This document shows positions 36,602 to 44,915 of a DNA stretch of 64,000 nucleotides, piece after piece (positions within the stretch are counted from its first letter, which is position 1; every line of letters begins with the position of its first letter). The translations under genes were made by a program, and so were the position numbers. Source of the DNA: Kitasatospora sp. NBC_01250 (lineage in GTDB: Bacteria; Actinomycetota; Actinomycetes; Streptomycetales; Streptomycetaceae); the NCBI RefSeq assembly GCF_036226465.1, contig NZ_CP108476.1:7812001-7876000 (forward strand). The letters are read 5' to 3'. The notes below the pieces were generated by a model. That model saw only the letters and a list, made by a program, of their open reading frames with translations. It had not been told where the DNA came from and made no database searches.

Positions 36602-38444
36602 CGTCGGGACCTCCTTCGGGTCGCGCACGGTAGGCCGCCTGCTGGAGGCCGTACATCCGGGCGTACTCGCCGCCCGCGGTGATCAGCTGCTCGTGGCTGC
36701 CCTGCTCCACCACGGCGCCCTCGGCCAGCACGAGGATGGTGTCGGCGGCCCGCACCGTGGAGAACCGGTGCGAGATGATCAGCGTCACCGTGCCGCTGCG
36801 CCCGGCCAGTTCGCGGGCCAGCCGGATCTGCTGCCGGAAGACCTCGTACTCGCTGCGCGGGTCCAGCGCGGCGGTCGGCTCGTCCAGCACCACCAGCAGC
36901 GGGTCCTGCCGCATGCAGGTGCGGGCGAGGGCGAGCTTCTGCCACTGGCCGCCGGAGAGTTCCACGCCGTCGAAGAGGGTGCCGAGCCGGGTGTCGAGGC
37001 CCTGCTCCAGCCGCTCGACCACGGCCTGCGCGCCGCCCTGCCGGACGGCCCGGGACACCTCGCCGAGGTCGTCGATCCGCGGCAGGTCGCCGGTGCCCAC
37101 GGCCTCCCGGGCCGGCGTCTGGAACCGGACGAAGTCCTGGAAGCCGCAGGCGATCCGGGACCGCCAGGCCTGGTGGTCATGCCGGTCCAGCGGCTGCCCG
37201 TCGAGCCTGATGACGCCGGACTGCGGCCGGTACATCGCGGTGAGCAGCTTGACGACGGAGGTCTTCCCCGAGCCGTGCGCCCCGACCAGGGCGACCACCG
37301 ACCCGGGCGGGAAGGCGGCGCTGACCTCGTGCAGCACGGTGCGCTCGGTGCCCGGGTAGCGGAAGCTCACCGCGTCGAGGGTGATGCCGCTCGCCAGGCG
37401 CGCGGGGACGGCGAGCGTGGGTTCGGCGGCCGTGGGTCGCGCAGGCGCAGGGGCAGGAGCAGGCACAGGCGCGGGCCCGGTGGCCGCGGCCCGGTCCCGC
37501 AGCCAGCGCTCCGCCCGGGCCGCGTGCAGGCCGTCGGCCGTCCGGGTGAAGCCGGCGACGGTCGCCTGCACCAGGCCCTGCTGCTGGCTGGTCACCGCGA
37601 GCAACAGCACCAGGTCGCCGACGCCGGCCTGGCCACGGCTCATCCGCCAGGCCAGGTAGCCCAGCGCGGCGGCGGTGCCGAGGACGAAGACCAGGTGCCC
37701 GACCAGCAGCAGCACGGCGGCCTGGGCGCGGGCCCGCACCCGGATCCGGCTGGACTGCTCCCAGCGCTCCTGGTAGACGTCGAGCAGCAGCTCCCCGGCG
37801 CCGGTGACCCGGACCTCGGTCGCCGTGGCGGGATCGAGCAGCGTGGCGAGCAACTGGTCGGCGGTGCGCTGCGGTTCGGCGGCCCGGTCGGCGGCCCGGC
37901 GCAGCCTGGCCTGGCCGAGGCGGTTGAACCACAGGGTGGGCAGCGCCAGCGGCAGGGTGGCGAGCAGCAGCGGCGACACGGTGGCCAGCGCGGCCAGGGT
38001 GGCACCGATCCCGAGCACCGAGCCGGCCGTCTCCACCGCCGCGGCCAGCGCGTCCACCACCACGACGCCCTTGATGACGCCGATCCGGTCCAGGCTCTGC
38101 GCGTCCTCCAGGTGCCCGATGCCGGGGATGTCCGAGGTGAGGCGCAGCACCTCCTCGTCGATCCGCAGCCCCGCCAGCGCGCGCACGTCGTTGAGCAGCA
38201 GGTTGCGCACGTCCTGGACCTGGTTGGCCAGGGCCCAGACGACCGCGGTCAGGGCGGCGGCCAGCAGCGCGGAGCGGCGGTGCCCGGCGAGCACGTCCTC
38301 GGTGACCTCGCGCAGCAGCAGGCCCACCACCGGCTGGCCGGCCGCGCCGATCAGCACCGTGAGCAGGATCAGGCAGCAGCGGGCCCGGCTGACCTGCCAG
38401 CAGAGCCGGGCGAGGCGGGCGGGAACACCCGGTCGCGCGCTCAC
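36579..38444 (-). CDS. ABC exporter half-transporter (TMD-NBD), second of pair
   Basis: 621 residues from GTG at 38444 (GTGA overlap with the previous ABC gene). A six-helix membrane domain (about 1-310), an Ala/Pro linker, then a nucleotide-binding domain: Walker A GAHGSGKTS, signature LSGGQWQK, Walker B VVLDEPTAALD, H-loop IISHRFSTVRAAD. Together with its neighbour it should form a heterodimeric ATP-driven exporter. The substrate is probably the compound made by the surrounding operon. Confidence 0.9.
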   Translation of the reverse strand: MSARPGVPARLARLCWQVSRARCCLILLTVLIGAAGQPVVGLLLREVTEDVLAGHRRSALLAAALTAVVWALANQVQDVRNLLLNDVRALAGLRIDEEVLRLTSDIPGIGHLEDAQSLDRIGVIKGVVVVDALAAAVETAGSVLGIGATLAALATVSPLLLATLPLALPTLWFNRLGQARLRRAADRAAEPQRTADQLLATLLDPATATEVRVTGAGELLLDVYQERWEQSSRIRVRARAQAAVLLLVGHLVFVLGTAAALGYLAWRMSRGQAGVGDLVLLLAVTSQQQGLVQATVAGFTRTADGLHAARAERWLRDRAAATGPAPVPAPAPAPARPTAAEPTLAVPARLASGITLDAVSFRYPGTERTVLHEVSAAFPPGSVVALVGAHGSGKTSVVKLLTAMYRPQSGVIRLDGQPLDRHDHQAWRSRIACGFQDFVRFQTPAREAVGTGDLPRIDDLGEVSRAVRQGGAQAVVERLEQGLDTRLGTLFDGVELSGGQWQKLALARTCMRQDPLLVVLDEPTAALDPRSEYEVFRQQIRLARELAGRSGTVTLIISHRFSTVRAADTILVLAEGAVVEQGSHEQLITAGGEYARMYGLQQAAYRARPEGGPDDAEPGAG

Positions 38445-40384
38445 CGGGGGACCCCCGGCGTCGGCGCGTCGGCTCCCGGCGGCGGCGTGTCGTCTGCGGG
38501 CAGCTGCGGGTCGGCTCCCGGCGGCGGCGTGTCGTCTCCGGGCAGTGCGGCGTCGGTGAACTGCTGGCCCTGCAGGGCGAACAGCTGCGCGTAGTCGCCT
38601 CCCTCGGCCACCAGCTCGTCGTGGGTGCCCAGTTCGGTGATCCGGCCATCGCTCAGCACGGCGATCCGGTCGGCCAGCCGCACGGTGGACAGCCGGTGCG
38701 AGATGAGGATGACCGTCGCGCCGCGGGCCGCGGTGATCAGGCGCTCGAAGACCTCGAACTCGGCCTGTGCGTCCAGGTGCGCGGTCGGCTCGTCCAGCAT
38801 CAGGACGCCGCGGCCCGCGCGCAGCGCGAAGATCGCGCGTGCCAGGGCTATCCGCTGCCACTGGCCGCCGGACAGGTCGGTGCCCCCGGTGCGGGAGCGG
38901 GACAGCGGGGTGCGCCAGCCGTCCGGCAGCGCGGCCACGATGTCGTCCAGGTCGAGCTCGCCCGCCACGGCGGCGAAGAAGGCGTCGTCGCCGCGCCGCT
39001 CCGGCGCGCCGATCTCGACGTTCTCCCGGACCGACAGGTCCAGCCGCAGGAACGCCTGGCTCACCAGGGCGAGCGAGCGGCGCCACTGGTCGACCGGCCA
39101 GTGGGTGATGTCCGTCCCGTCGGCGGTGATCCGCCCGGCATCCGGTTCCAGCGAGCGGGCGAGCAGCCTGGTCAGCGTGGTCTTGCCGGCGCCGTTCAGT
39201 CCGACGACCGCCAGCACCTCCCCGGAGCGCACCTCCAGGCTGAGGCCTTGGAGCACGGGCCGGGCGGCGTTCGGGTAGCCGAAGCCCAGCTGCTCGAAGC
39301 GGAGCAGCGGCGAGGGTGGCAGCGGTGGCCGGGGCCCGGGGTCGTGGTCGGGGCCGCGGTCGGGGCGTGCCGCCCGGGGGCCGGGGGCGAGCTCGCGGCG
39401 GAGTTCGGCGGCGGTCTGCACGATCGGCCGGCCGTGCTCGACGGAGAAGCCGCCGGTGCCGATCTGGCCCAGCGCGAGCGCCGCGATCAGCGCGGTCACG
39501 TTCTGCGCGATGACCCCCGCCTGCTGCCCGCTGCTGGAGACGATGCCCGCGAGCCCGAGGAACAGCGCGGCGGCCGCGGCCAGCAGCGGCTGCCAGGTGG
39601 AGCCCAGCGCCCGCCACCGCGCCTGCAGGATCGGTCCTTCCTGCGCCATGGCCGCCGCGTGGAAGTGCGCCACCAGCCAGCCGGTCAGGCCGTAGACGCG
39701 GATCTCCTTCGCGTTCTGCACGCTGCGGCCGAACTGCGCCCAGTACTGCGTGCGCTTGCTCAGCCCGGCCGTGCGCACCCACATCCAGTTGATCCCCACG
39801 TAGATCCGGGTGGTGGTCCACCGGCACAAAACCAGCGCCACCAGGCAGCCCAGCGCGAACCAGGGCGCCGAGAGCGCGACCAGCGCCAGGCAGACCGCCC
39901 CGCCCAGGGTCTGGCAGAACTGCGCGACATGGCCCACGGCCGCCCAGCCGGCGGTGAAGATCTGCAGCTCGGTGCTGGCCATGGTCAGCCGCCCGGCCGT
40001 GTCGGCGTCGTCCAGGTGGGCGGTGCCGCTCGGGGCCAGCGCCAACTCGCCGATGCAGCGCCGGAACCGGCCGTCGATGAGGCGGGCCGCGTGCATCCGC
40101 AGCGGCTCCAGCAGCAGGATCACCGCCTGCTGGGCGAGCAGCAGCACGCAGAACAGCACCAGCGCCGCCACCGCCGCACTCCACCGGGTGCCGCTGTGCT
40201 GAAGCCGCAGGACCAGCTCCCGGGAGACCACGCTGGAGGCCGCCGGCAGTGCGCTGATCCCCGCGGACACCGCGACCAGCGTGACCAGCACGGGTGTGGG
40301 CAGCAGGCGCAGCAGCGGCAGGGCGGCGTATCTGGTGCGCAGGCGGCTGCGCAGGCGGTCGGCGAGGCTCTCGATGGCGGTCAC
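38441..40384 (-). CDS. ABC exporter half-transporter (TMD-NBD), first of pair
   Basis: 647 residues from GTG at 40384, in a GTGA overlap with the upstream gene. Membrane domain about 20-330, NBD about 370-600: Walker A GLNGAGKTT, signature LSGGQWQR, Walker B LMLDEPTAHLD, LISHRLSTVRLAD. The tail is a Pro/Asp repeat (DDTPPPGAD twice). Both NBDs have complete catalytic motifs, so neither half looks degenerate. Confidence 0.9.
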   Translation of the reverse strand: MTAIESLADRLRSRLRTRYAALPLLRLLPTPVLVTLVAVSAGISALPAASSVVSRELVLRLQHSGTRWSAAVAALVLFCVLLLAQQAVILLLEPLRMHAARLIDGRFRRCIGELALAPSGTAHLDDADTAGRLTMASTELQIFTAGWAAVGHVAQFCQTLGGAVCLALVALSAPWFALGCLVALVLCRWTTTRIYVGINWMWVRTAGLSKRTQYWAQFGRSVQNAKEIRVYGLTGWLVAHFHAAAMAQEGPILQARWRALGSTWQPLLAAAAALFLGLAGIVSSSGQQAGVIAQNVTALIAALALGQIGTGGFSVEHGRPIVQTAAELRRELAPGPRAARPDRGPDHDPGPRPPLPPSPLLRFEQLGFGYPNAARPVLQGLSLEVRSGEVLAVVGLNGAGKTTLTRLLARSLEPDAGRITADGTDITHWPVDQWRRSLALVSQAFLRLDLSVRENVEIGAPERRGDDAFFAAVAGELDLDDIVAALPDGWRTPLSRSRTGGTDLSGGQWQRIALARAIFALRAGRGVLMLDEPTAHLDAQAEFEVFERLITAARGATVILISHRLSTVRLADRIAVLSDGRITELGTHDELVAEGGDYAQLFALQGQQFTDAALPGDDTPPPGADPQLPADDTPPPGADAPTPGVPR

Positions 40385-42381
40385 TCCGGGTGCGGGGTGC
40401 AGAGGGCGGCGAGCGAGCGCAGCGGCCACGGGCCGAGCAGATCGTCCGGGGTGGGGCCGGCGCACCCCAGCTGCTCCAGCCGCTCGATCACCGCCGCCGC
40501 CAGGACGGCCCGGCCGCCCTGCTCGGCGTAGCAGGCGTCCAGGTCGACCGGGCCGGGGCCGAGCGCGGCGGCGAGCGCGGTGACGAACCGCTGCTCGGGC
40601 GAACCGGGCTCGCCCGAAGGGGCGTTGACGAGGGGCCGGGCGTTGTCGGTTGCCGGGCGGTGGGCGGTGGCGATGGGCGCGGGGGACTGCGGGAGCCGCT
40701 CGCACCAGACGAACTCGTGGGGGCAGACGACGTCCCGCCGCCTCCGCAGGGCGGTCAGCAGCGCCGCCCGGAGGTCCGGCCGCAGCTCCGGGCGGCGCGC
40801 GCCCGGACCGGTCACCTGGGCGACCAGGACCGGCGCGTGCCCCGGCCGTTCCCGGACCACCAGCGCGGCGGCCGTGACCCCGTCGACCGCGCAGAGCAGT
40901 CGTGCCAGCGCGGCGGCGTCGACCCAGCAGTGGTCGACCAGGACCCAGCCGTCGCCGTACCGGGTGACGGGCAGCGCGAAGCGCTCGACGGCCTCGGTGA
41001 CGGTTGCCGCCGCCAGCCGCGGGTCCTCGGCCCAGGCGATCAGGAACCGCTCCATCCCGTGCAGCAGCCGACCGGTCTCCGCCCGCCCGGCGACCGAGGT
41101 GTGGACGACGAGATCCAGTACCGCCGCGTCGTCCTGGGGGTAGCTGCGGAAGAAGAGGTCGTTGTAGTCGTCCTGCCACTCGCAGGTCCGCCGGCTGAGC
41201 GAACTCTCCTCCTCGGAAGCTGGGTTGGCGATGCCGTCGACCGTCGCGGGCCGCTGGTCCCAGCCGTCGGCGCAGTCGAAGGAGGTGGCCAGGCGGAACG
41301 AGAGCCCACGGGCGGCCTCCACCCGCGCCCTGGTGTCCCGGCAGTCCAGGTAGGAGTACCGGGCGTGGCGGCTGCCCGCCAGCAGCCGTTGCTGGGTGCG
41401 CGCCGCCAACTCGCCGACGGTGGCCCGGCCCGGCGCCTCGACGTGCACCAGCGCCTCCTGGAAGAAGCAGCCGACGGACTGCCTGACCTCGGGGAACCGG
41501 TTGGAGAAGTTCATCTTGAACGCCACCCGGCTGTTGCCCGAGAGCGCGGACAGGGCCAGGCAGAAGGCCGTGGCGAGCAGGTCGCAGGCGCTGCTGCGCT
41601 CGCGTCGGCCCAGCCGGTGCAGGGCGGTGAGCAACGGGCGCGAGCGCAGCACGGCCTGGTGGTAGTGCTCTGCGCCGGCGGCCGGGGCGGACCAGGGGAA
41701 CGGTGCGGCCGGCAGCTCGCGCAGCACCTCCTCCCAGTACCGCAACGCCCGTGCGCCCAGAACGGTTTGGCTGCCCAGCGCCTGGCGCCTGGCCTGCTCG
41801 GCCGGCTGCAGCCCGCGCGGCGCCTCGGCCGGGCAGGGCGCCGGGCGAACCGCGGCCTCGGCGCAGGTCGCGGGGGCGTCCAGCAGCCGTGTCAGGTCTT
41901 CGGTGAGGATCGGGGCGCTGGCCTTGTCCACCGCTATGTGGTTCAACAGCAGGACGACGGTCGCGACTTGGTCGCCGTGCAGGGTGAGGCCGACCCGCAG
42001 CGGGAGGTCCACCGCCTGGTCCAGGCGCGGCCCGGCCAGCTCGTCGATGACCGCGCGGATGTCGGCGGGGTCGTCGCCCTGGCGCCGGAGGGGCACGGGC
42101 ACCTCGAACTCGGTGCGCACCGACTGGAACGGGATCCCGTGTGCGTCCGTCGGGCAGAGCGTGCGCAGCGCCTCGTGCCGCAGCATCAGGGACCGGACCG
42201 CCGCGAGCGCCGTGGCCTGCGAGACCCCGGGGTGCGGGGCCGGGACGCACAGCGCGGTCTTCACGCTGTCGACCTCGGGCAGCGGCATCCGGTAGATGTA
42301 CCAGTACATCTCCTGGGACCACATCAGCGGTGCCGGTGGGGCCGGCGGTGCGCCGGGCGGCGGCTCGGCTTCGGCACTCAT
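40381..42381 (-). CDS. Degenerate C-(A subdomain)-T NRPS-like protein
   Basis: 666 residues from ATG at 42381 (GGAGAG upstream). Residues about 15-430 follow the condensation fold, but the active-site box reads NHIAVDK instead of HHxxxDG: the second His and Asp are kept, the first His and Gly are not. About 440-555 matches only the small C-terminal subdomain of an adenylation domain (VDAAALARLL, VTAAALVVR, LVAQVTGPG, LPQSP), without the ~400-residue core and without the final catalytic Lys motif. The last ~80 residues look like a T domain whose GGDS is GGRA, so the phosphopantetheine Ser is Ala. It probably acts in trans as a C-like enzyme or scaffold. First gene of the minus-strand operon. 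Confidence 0.85.
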   Translation of the reverse strand: MSAEAEPPPGAPPAPPAPLMWSQEMYWYIYRMPLPEVDSVKTALCVPAPHPGVSQATALAAVRSLMLRHEALRTLCPTDAHGIPFQSVRTEFEVPVPLRRQGDDPADIRAVIDELAGPRLDQAVDLPLRVGLTLHGDQVATVVLLLNHIAVDKASAPILTEDLTRLLDAPATCAEAAVRPAPCPAEAPRGLQPAEQARRQALGSQTVLGARALRYWEEVLRELPAAPFPWSAPAAGAEHYHQAVLRSRPLLTALHRLGRRERSSACDLLATAFCLALSALSGNSRVAFKMNFSNRFPEVRQSVGCFFQEALVHVEAPGRATVGELAARTQQRLLAGSRHARYSYLDCRDTRARVEAARGLSFRLATSFDCADGWDQRPATVDGIANPASEEESSLSRRTCEWQDDYNDLFFRSYPQDDAAVLDLVVHTSVAGRAETGRLLHGMERFLIAWAEDPRLAAATVTEAVERFALPVTRYGDGWVLVDHCWVDAAALARLLCAVDGVTAAALVVRERPGHAPVLVAQVTGPGARRPELRPDLRAALLTALRRRRDVVCPHEFVWCERLPQSPAPIATAHRPATDNARPLVNAPSGEPGSPEQRFVTALAAALGPGPVDLDACYAEQGGRAVLAAAVIERLEQLGCAGPTPDDLLGPWPLRSLAALCTPHPE

Positions 42382-42432
42382 GCGACTCTCCATCTGCGCT
42401 GAGCTGCGGCGGATCGGCCGGACCGACTGAAC

Positions 42433-42538
42433 CACTTGAGCGGTTTAGCTGTCAAGGGAATTGCACCTGGTGCTGACGGTGCATCAGGTACGGAGAATCA
42501 CTCGTGTCAACACCCTTGACCGCTTAACCGCTTTAGTG
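42433..42538. promoter_or_regulatory. Shared divergent promoter with 26-bp imperfect inverted repeat
   Basis: Arms 42433-42458 and 42513-42538 match at 21 of 26 positions as inverted repeats, and each contains a tandem AGCGGT-type half-site. Each arm includes a TTGAC element facing its own gene: TTGACA on the minus strand (42455-42450) with a possible -10 TTCAGT 18 bp on, and TTGACC on the plus strand (42516-42521). A repressor or activator bound here would control both operons together. Confidence 0.65.
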
Positions 42539-42583
42539 CTGACATGAAGGCTCCGACCTCGCGGACCGCCAGGGAGTGCGCCC

Positions 42584-43699
42584 ATGAAGGACCTGCCCGA
42601 CACGGCCAACCAGTACGACTTCGACTTCAGCAGCCGGCTCATCGCGCAGCAGCCCGCCGAGGTGCGCGGCGGTGCGCGCAGCGCCGCGAAACTGCTGGTC
42701 CTGGAGCGCGCTGCGGGCAAGGTGCACCACCGGCGCTTCGACGAGCTGGGCGAGTTCCTCTCGCCGGACGACGTGCTGGTGGTCAACAACGCGCGGGTGG
42801 TCCCCTCGCTGCTGCGCGGCCGGGACGCGCACGGCTCGCCCGTCGTGGTCAATGTCTTCTCCCCGATGGACGACGGCAGTTGGCACTGCCTGGTGCTGCC
42901 CGCCTCGACTGCCGAGGTGGGCGCCGCGCTGCGCTTCGGCGAGGAGCGCGAGGTGGTCGGCACCCTGCTGCGCGACGAGGGCGCCGGAGTCTGGCGGATC
43001 GCCTTCGAGCCCGGCGGCACCGAGGTGCTGGACGAGATCGGCGAGATCGCCTACCCCGACTACCTGGTGGAGCGCCCGATCGACCCCGCGCACTACCAGA
43101 CCTCGTTCGCCAGCCGGCCCGGTGCGACCCTCTTCCCCTCTGCCGCACGCCACTTCACCCCTGAGCTGATCGAGGCGCTCAAGGGGCGGGGCACCGCGGT
43201 GGTCGAGGTCACCCACCACATCGCGGCCCGCTGGCAGCACGGCTACCTGCGCGACTGGTTCGGCGCCGACGTCGCCTGGGCCGAGGGGGCGGACGTCGAG
43301 GTGCCGGCCGGTGCGAGCGGTCCCAGCCTGCCCTTCCCGCGCCCCGAGCGCTACGAGGTGTCCACCGCCGCCGCCGACGAGATCAACGACCGGCGCCGGG
43401 CCGGCGGGCGGATCGTGGTCTGCGGCACCTCGGCGCTGCGCGCGCTGGAGACCGTGGCGGACCAGCGCAGCGGACGCGTCTGGCCGGGGACGGGCTGGAC
43501 CAACCTGATCCTCGGCCCGGGCCACCGCTTCAAGGCCTGCGACGCCTTCCTGACCAACCTGCACATGCCCCGCAGCTCGGAGCTCCGGCTGACCTCGGCC
43601 TTCACCGGCCGCCAGGAGCTGCTCGACCTCTACCGCGACGAGGTCGTCCCGAACGGCTACCTCTTCAACGAGTTCGGGGACTCCATGCTGATTGCCTGA
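42584..43699 (+). CDS. Diverged QueA-like SAM ribosyltransferase-isomerase homologue
   Basis: 371 residues, ATG 42584. The QueA fold is recognisable: DFDFSSRLIAQQPAEVR near the N-terminus, VLVVNNARVVPSLLRG, HYQTSFASRPGA, VVCGTSALRALE, TNLHMPRSSELRLTSAF and FNEFGDSMLI. But motifs nearly invariant in QueA are changed: APTAGLHF is FPSAARHF, the GTFxPV box is replaced by AARWQHGYL, and the MHSEY box is missing. QueA transfers and isomerises the ribosyl of SAM onto a deazaguanine in tRNA. No other queuosine gene is in the window, and the gene is coupled to a carrier protein and a kinase, so a new substrate is likely (inference). Confidence 0.85.
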   Translation: MKDLPDTANQYDFDFSSRLIAQQPAEVRGGARSAAKLLVLERAAGKVHHRRFDELGEFLSPDDVLVVNNARVVPSLLRGRDAHGSPVVVNVFSPMDDGSWHCLVLPASTAEVGAALRFGEEREVVGTLLRDEGAGVWRIAFEPGGTEVLDEIGEIAYPDYLVERPIDPAHYQTSFASRPGATLFPSAARHFTPELIEALKGRGTAVVEVTHHIAARWQHGYLRDWFGADVAWAEGADVEVPAGASGPSLPFPRPERYEVSTAAADEINDRRRAGGRIVVCGTSALRALETVADQRSGRVWPGTGWTNLILGPGHRFKACDAFLTNLHMPRSSELRLTSAFTGRQELLDLYRDEVVPNGYLFNEFGDSMLIA

Positions 43700-43755
43700 C
43701 AAGCAGCGGGGAACGGCCGGAACAACGACGACACCGAAGCAGACGAGAGGGACCC

Positions 43756-44013
43756 ATGGGTTTCCCGAACAGCACCTTCGAGGCGGTCATCAGGGCCAGC
43801 CTCGGCGTGCCCGGCACCACCGAGCTGCCGTTCGACGCGCCGCTGACCGACTTCGGACTCGACTCGCTCGGGTCGGTGAACCTCGTCCTGGACCTCGAGC
43901 TGGGCTTCGACGCGGTGATCCCGGACACCGCGCTGCTGCGGCCGAACTTCTACTCGGCCGAGACCCTCTGGCAGGCCCTGGCGGAGATCCTCACCGGGGC
44001 GGGCCCCGCATGA
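43756..44013 (+). CDS. Free acyl/peptidyl carrier protein
   Basis: 85 residues from ATG 43756 with GAGAGGGA ahead. The phosphopantetheine attachment motif FGLDSLGSVNL is intact (Ser near 38), within a four-helix carrier fold rich in acidic residues. The stop overlaps the kinase start (ATGA). It probably tethers the substrate for the flanking QueA-like and kinase-like enzymes and may be charged by the Gly-type free A domain of the divergent operon. Confidence 0.85.
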   Translation: MGFPNSTFEAVIRASLGVPGTTELPFDAPLTDFGLDSLGSVNLVLDLELGFDAVIPDTALLRPNFYSAETLWQALAEILTGAGPA

Positions 44014-44903
44014 CCGGGCGGCCCGGCGGCGAGGAGCCGGTGGCGGAGGGCGAGCGCTGGTCCGGCTACGACAGCGCCTACCTCGGCGACGTGGTGCACG
44101 CGGAGCCGCTGAGCGGCGGCGCCGCCCACGACGTGCGGCGGGTGACCCTGAAGGACGGCACCCGGCTCGTCGTCAAGGCCTCGGACCGGGTGCCGCCCGA
44201 CATGTTCCCGATCGAGGCCGAGGGCCTGGCCGCGCTGCGCGAGCAGGGCGGGCTGCGCACCCCGGACGTGATCGAGGTGGGCCCGCGCCACCTGCTGCTG
44301 GAGGAGGTGGCGCCGACCGCCCCGCACGCCCCCGCCGTCTGGGAGGAGGCGGGCCGGGCGCTGGCCCGCCTGCACGCGATCTCCGGCACCCGGTTCGGCT
44401 GGCACCGCAACGGCTGGCTCGGCCTGCTGCGGCAGCGCAACGACTGGTCCGAGGACGGCTGCGCGTTCTTCGCCGAACAGCGCATCCTGCGCTACCTCGC
44501 CGAGCCGGAGGCCGAGCGCGCGCTGGACCCCGCCGACCGGGCGGGTCTGACCCGGCTCTGCGAGCGGCTGCCCGACCTGGTCCCGCCCGCCCCCGCCGTG
44601 CTGAACCACGGCGACCTGTGGCACGGCAACCTGCTCGCGACCGCGCAGGGCGAGCCGGTCTTCATCGACCCCGCGGTCTGCTGGCTGTGGGCCGAGTCCG
44701 AGCTGAGCATGGCGTACTGCGTGGGCGGGATCCCGGAAGGCTTCTTCGCCGCCTACCAGGAGCTGCAGCCGTTGTCCGACGGCTGGCAGGACCGGATGCC
44801 GCTCTACCATCTGCGCGAACACCTCAGCGTGCTGGCGCACTTCGGCCCGAACGAGTACCACGTGACGCAGATCCGCCGCACCGTGCGCCGGTTCGCGGGG
44901 TGA
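44010..44903 (+). CDS. Fructosamine kinase/APH-fold phosphotransferase
   Basis: 297 residues from ATG 44010. It has the aminoglycoside-phosphotransferase/fructosamine-3-kinase fold: N-terminal lobe Lys in LVVKAS, catalytic loop LNHGDLWHGNLL, and metal-binding Asp in VFIDPAVC. The HGDLWxGN form and the following WLWAESELSMAY are typical of the fructosamine kinase family, which phosphorylates sugar moieties attached to amines. This fits a step after ribosylation by the QueA-like enzyme, but an APH-type resistance role is an alternative. Confidence 0.85.
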   Translation: MTGRPGGEEPVAEGERWSGYDSAYLGDVVHAEPLSGGAAHDVRRVTLKDGTRLVVKASDRVPPDMFPIEAEGLAALREQGGLRTPDVIEVGPRHLLLEEVAPTAPHAPAVWEEAGRALARLHAISGTRFGWHRNGWLGLLRQRNDWSEDGCAFFAEQRILRYLAEPEAERALDPADRAGLTRLCERLPDLVPPAPAVLNHGDLWHGNLLATAQGEPVFIDPAVCWLWAESELSMAYCVGGIPEGFFAAYQELQPLSDGWQDRMPLYHLREHLSVLAHFGPNEYHVTQIRRTVRRFAG

Positions 44904-44915
44904 ACCCGTCCGACG

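Noticed and set aside
36602..36628. GTG start at 36628 for the MbtH-A gene
   Set aside because: No ribosome binding site, whereas ATG 36601 follows AAGGAGG.
42584..43699. Calling the gene a normal housekeeping queA
   Set aside because: Several nearly invariant QueA motifs are changed and no other queuosine gene is near; still, this cannot be fully excluded without the rest of the genome.
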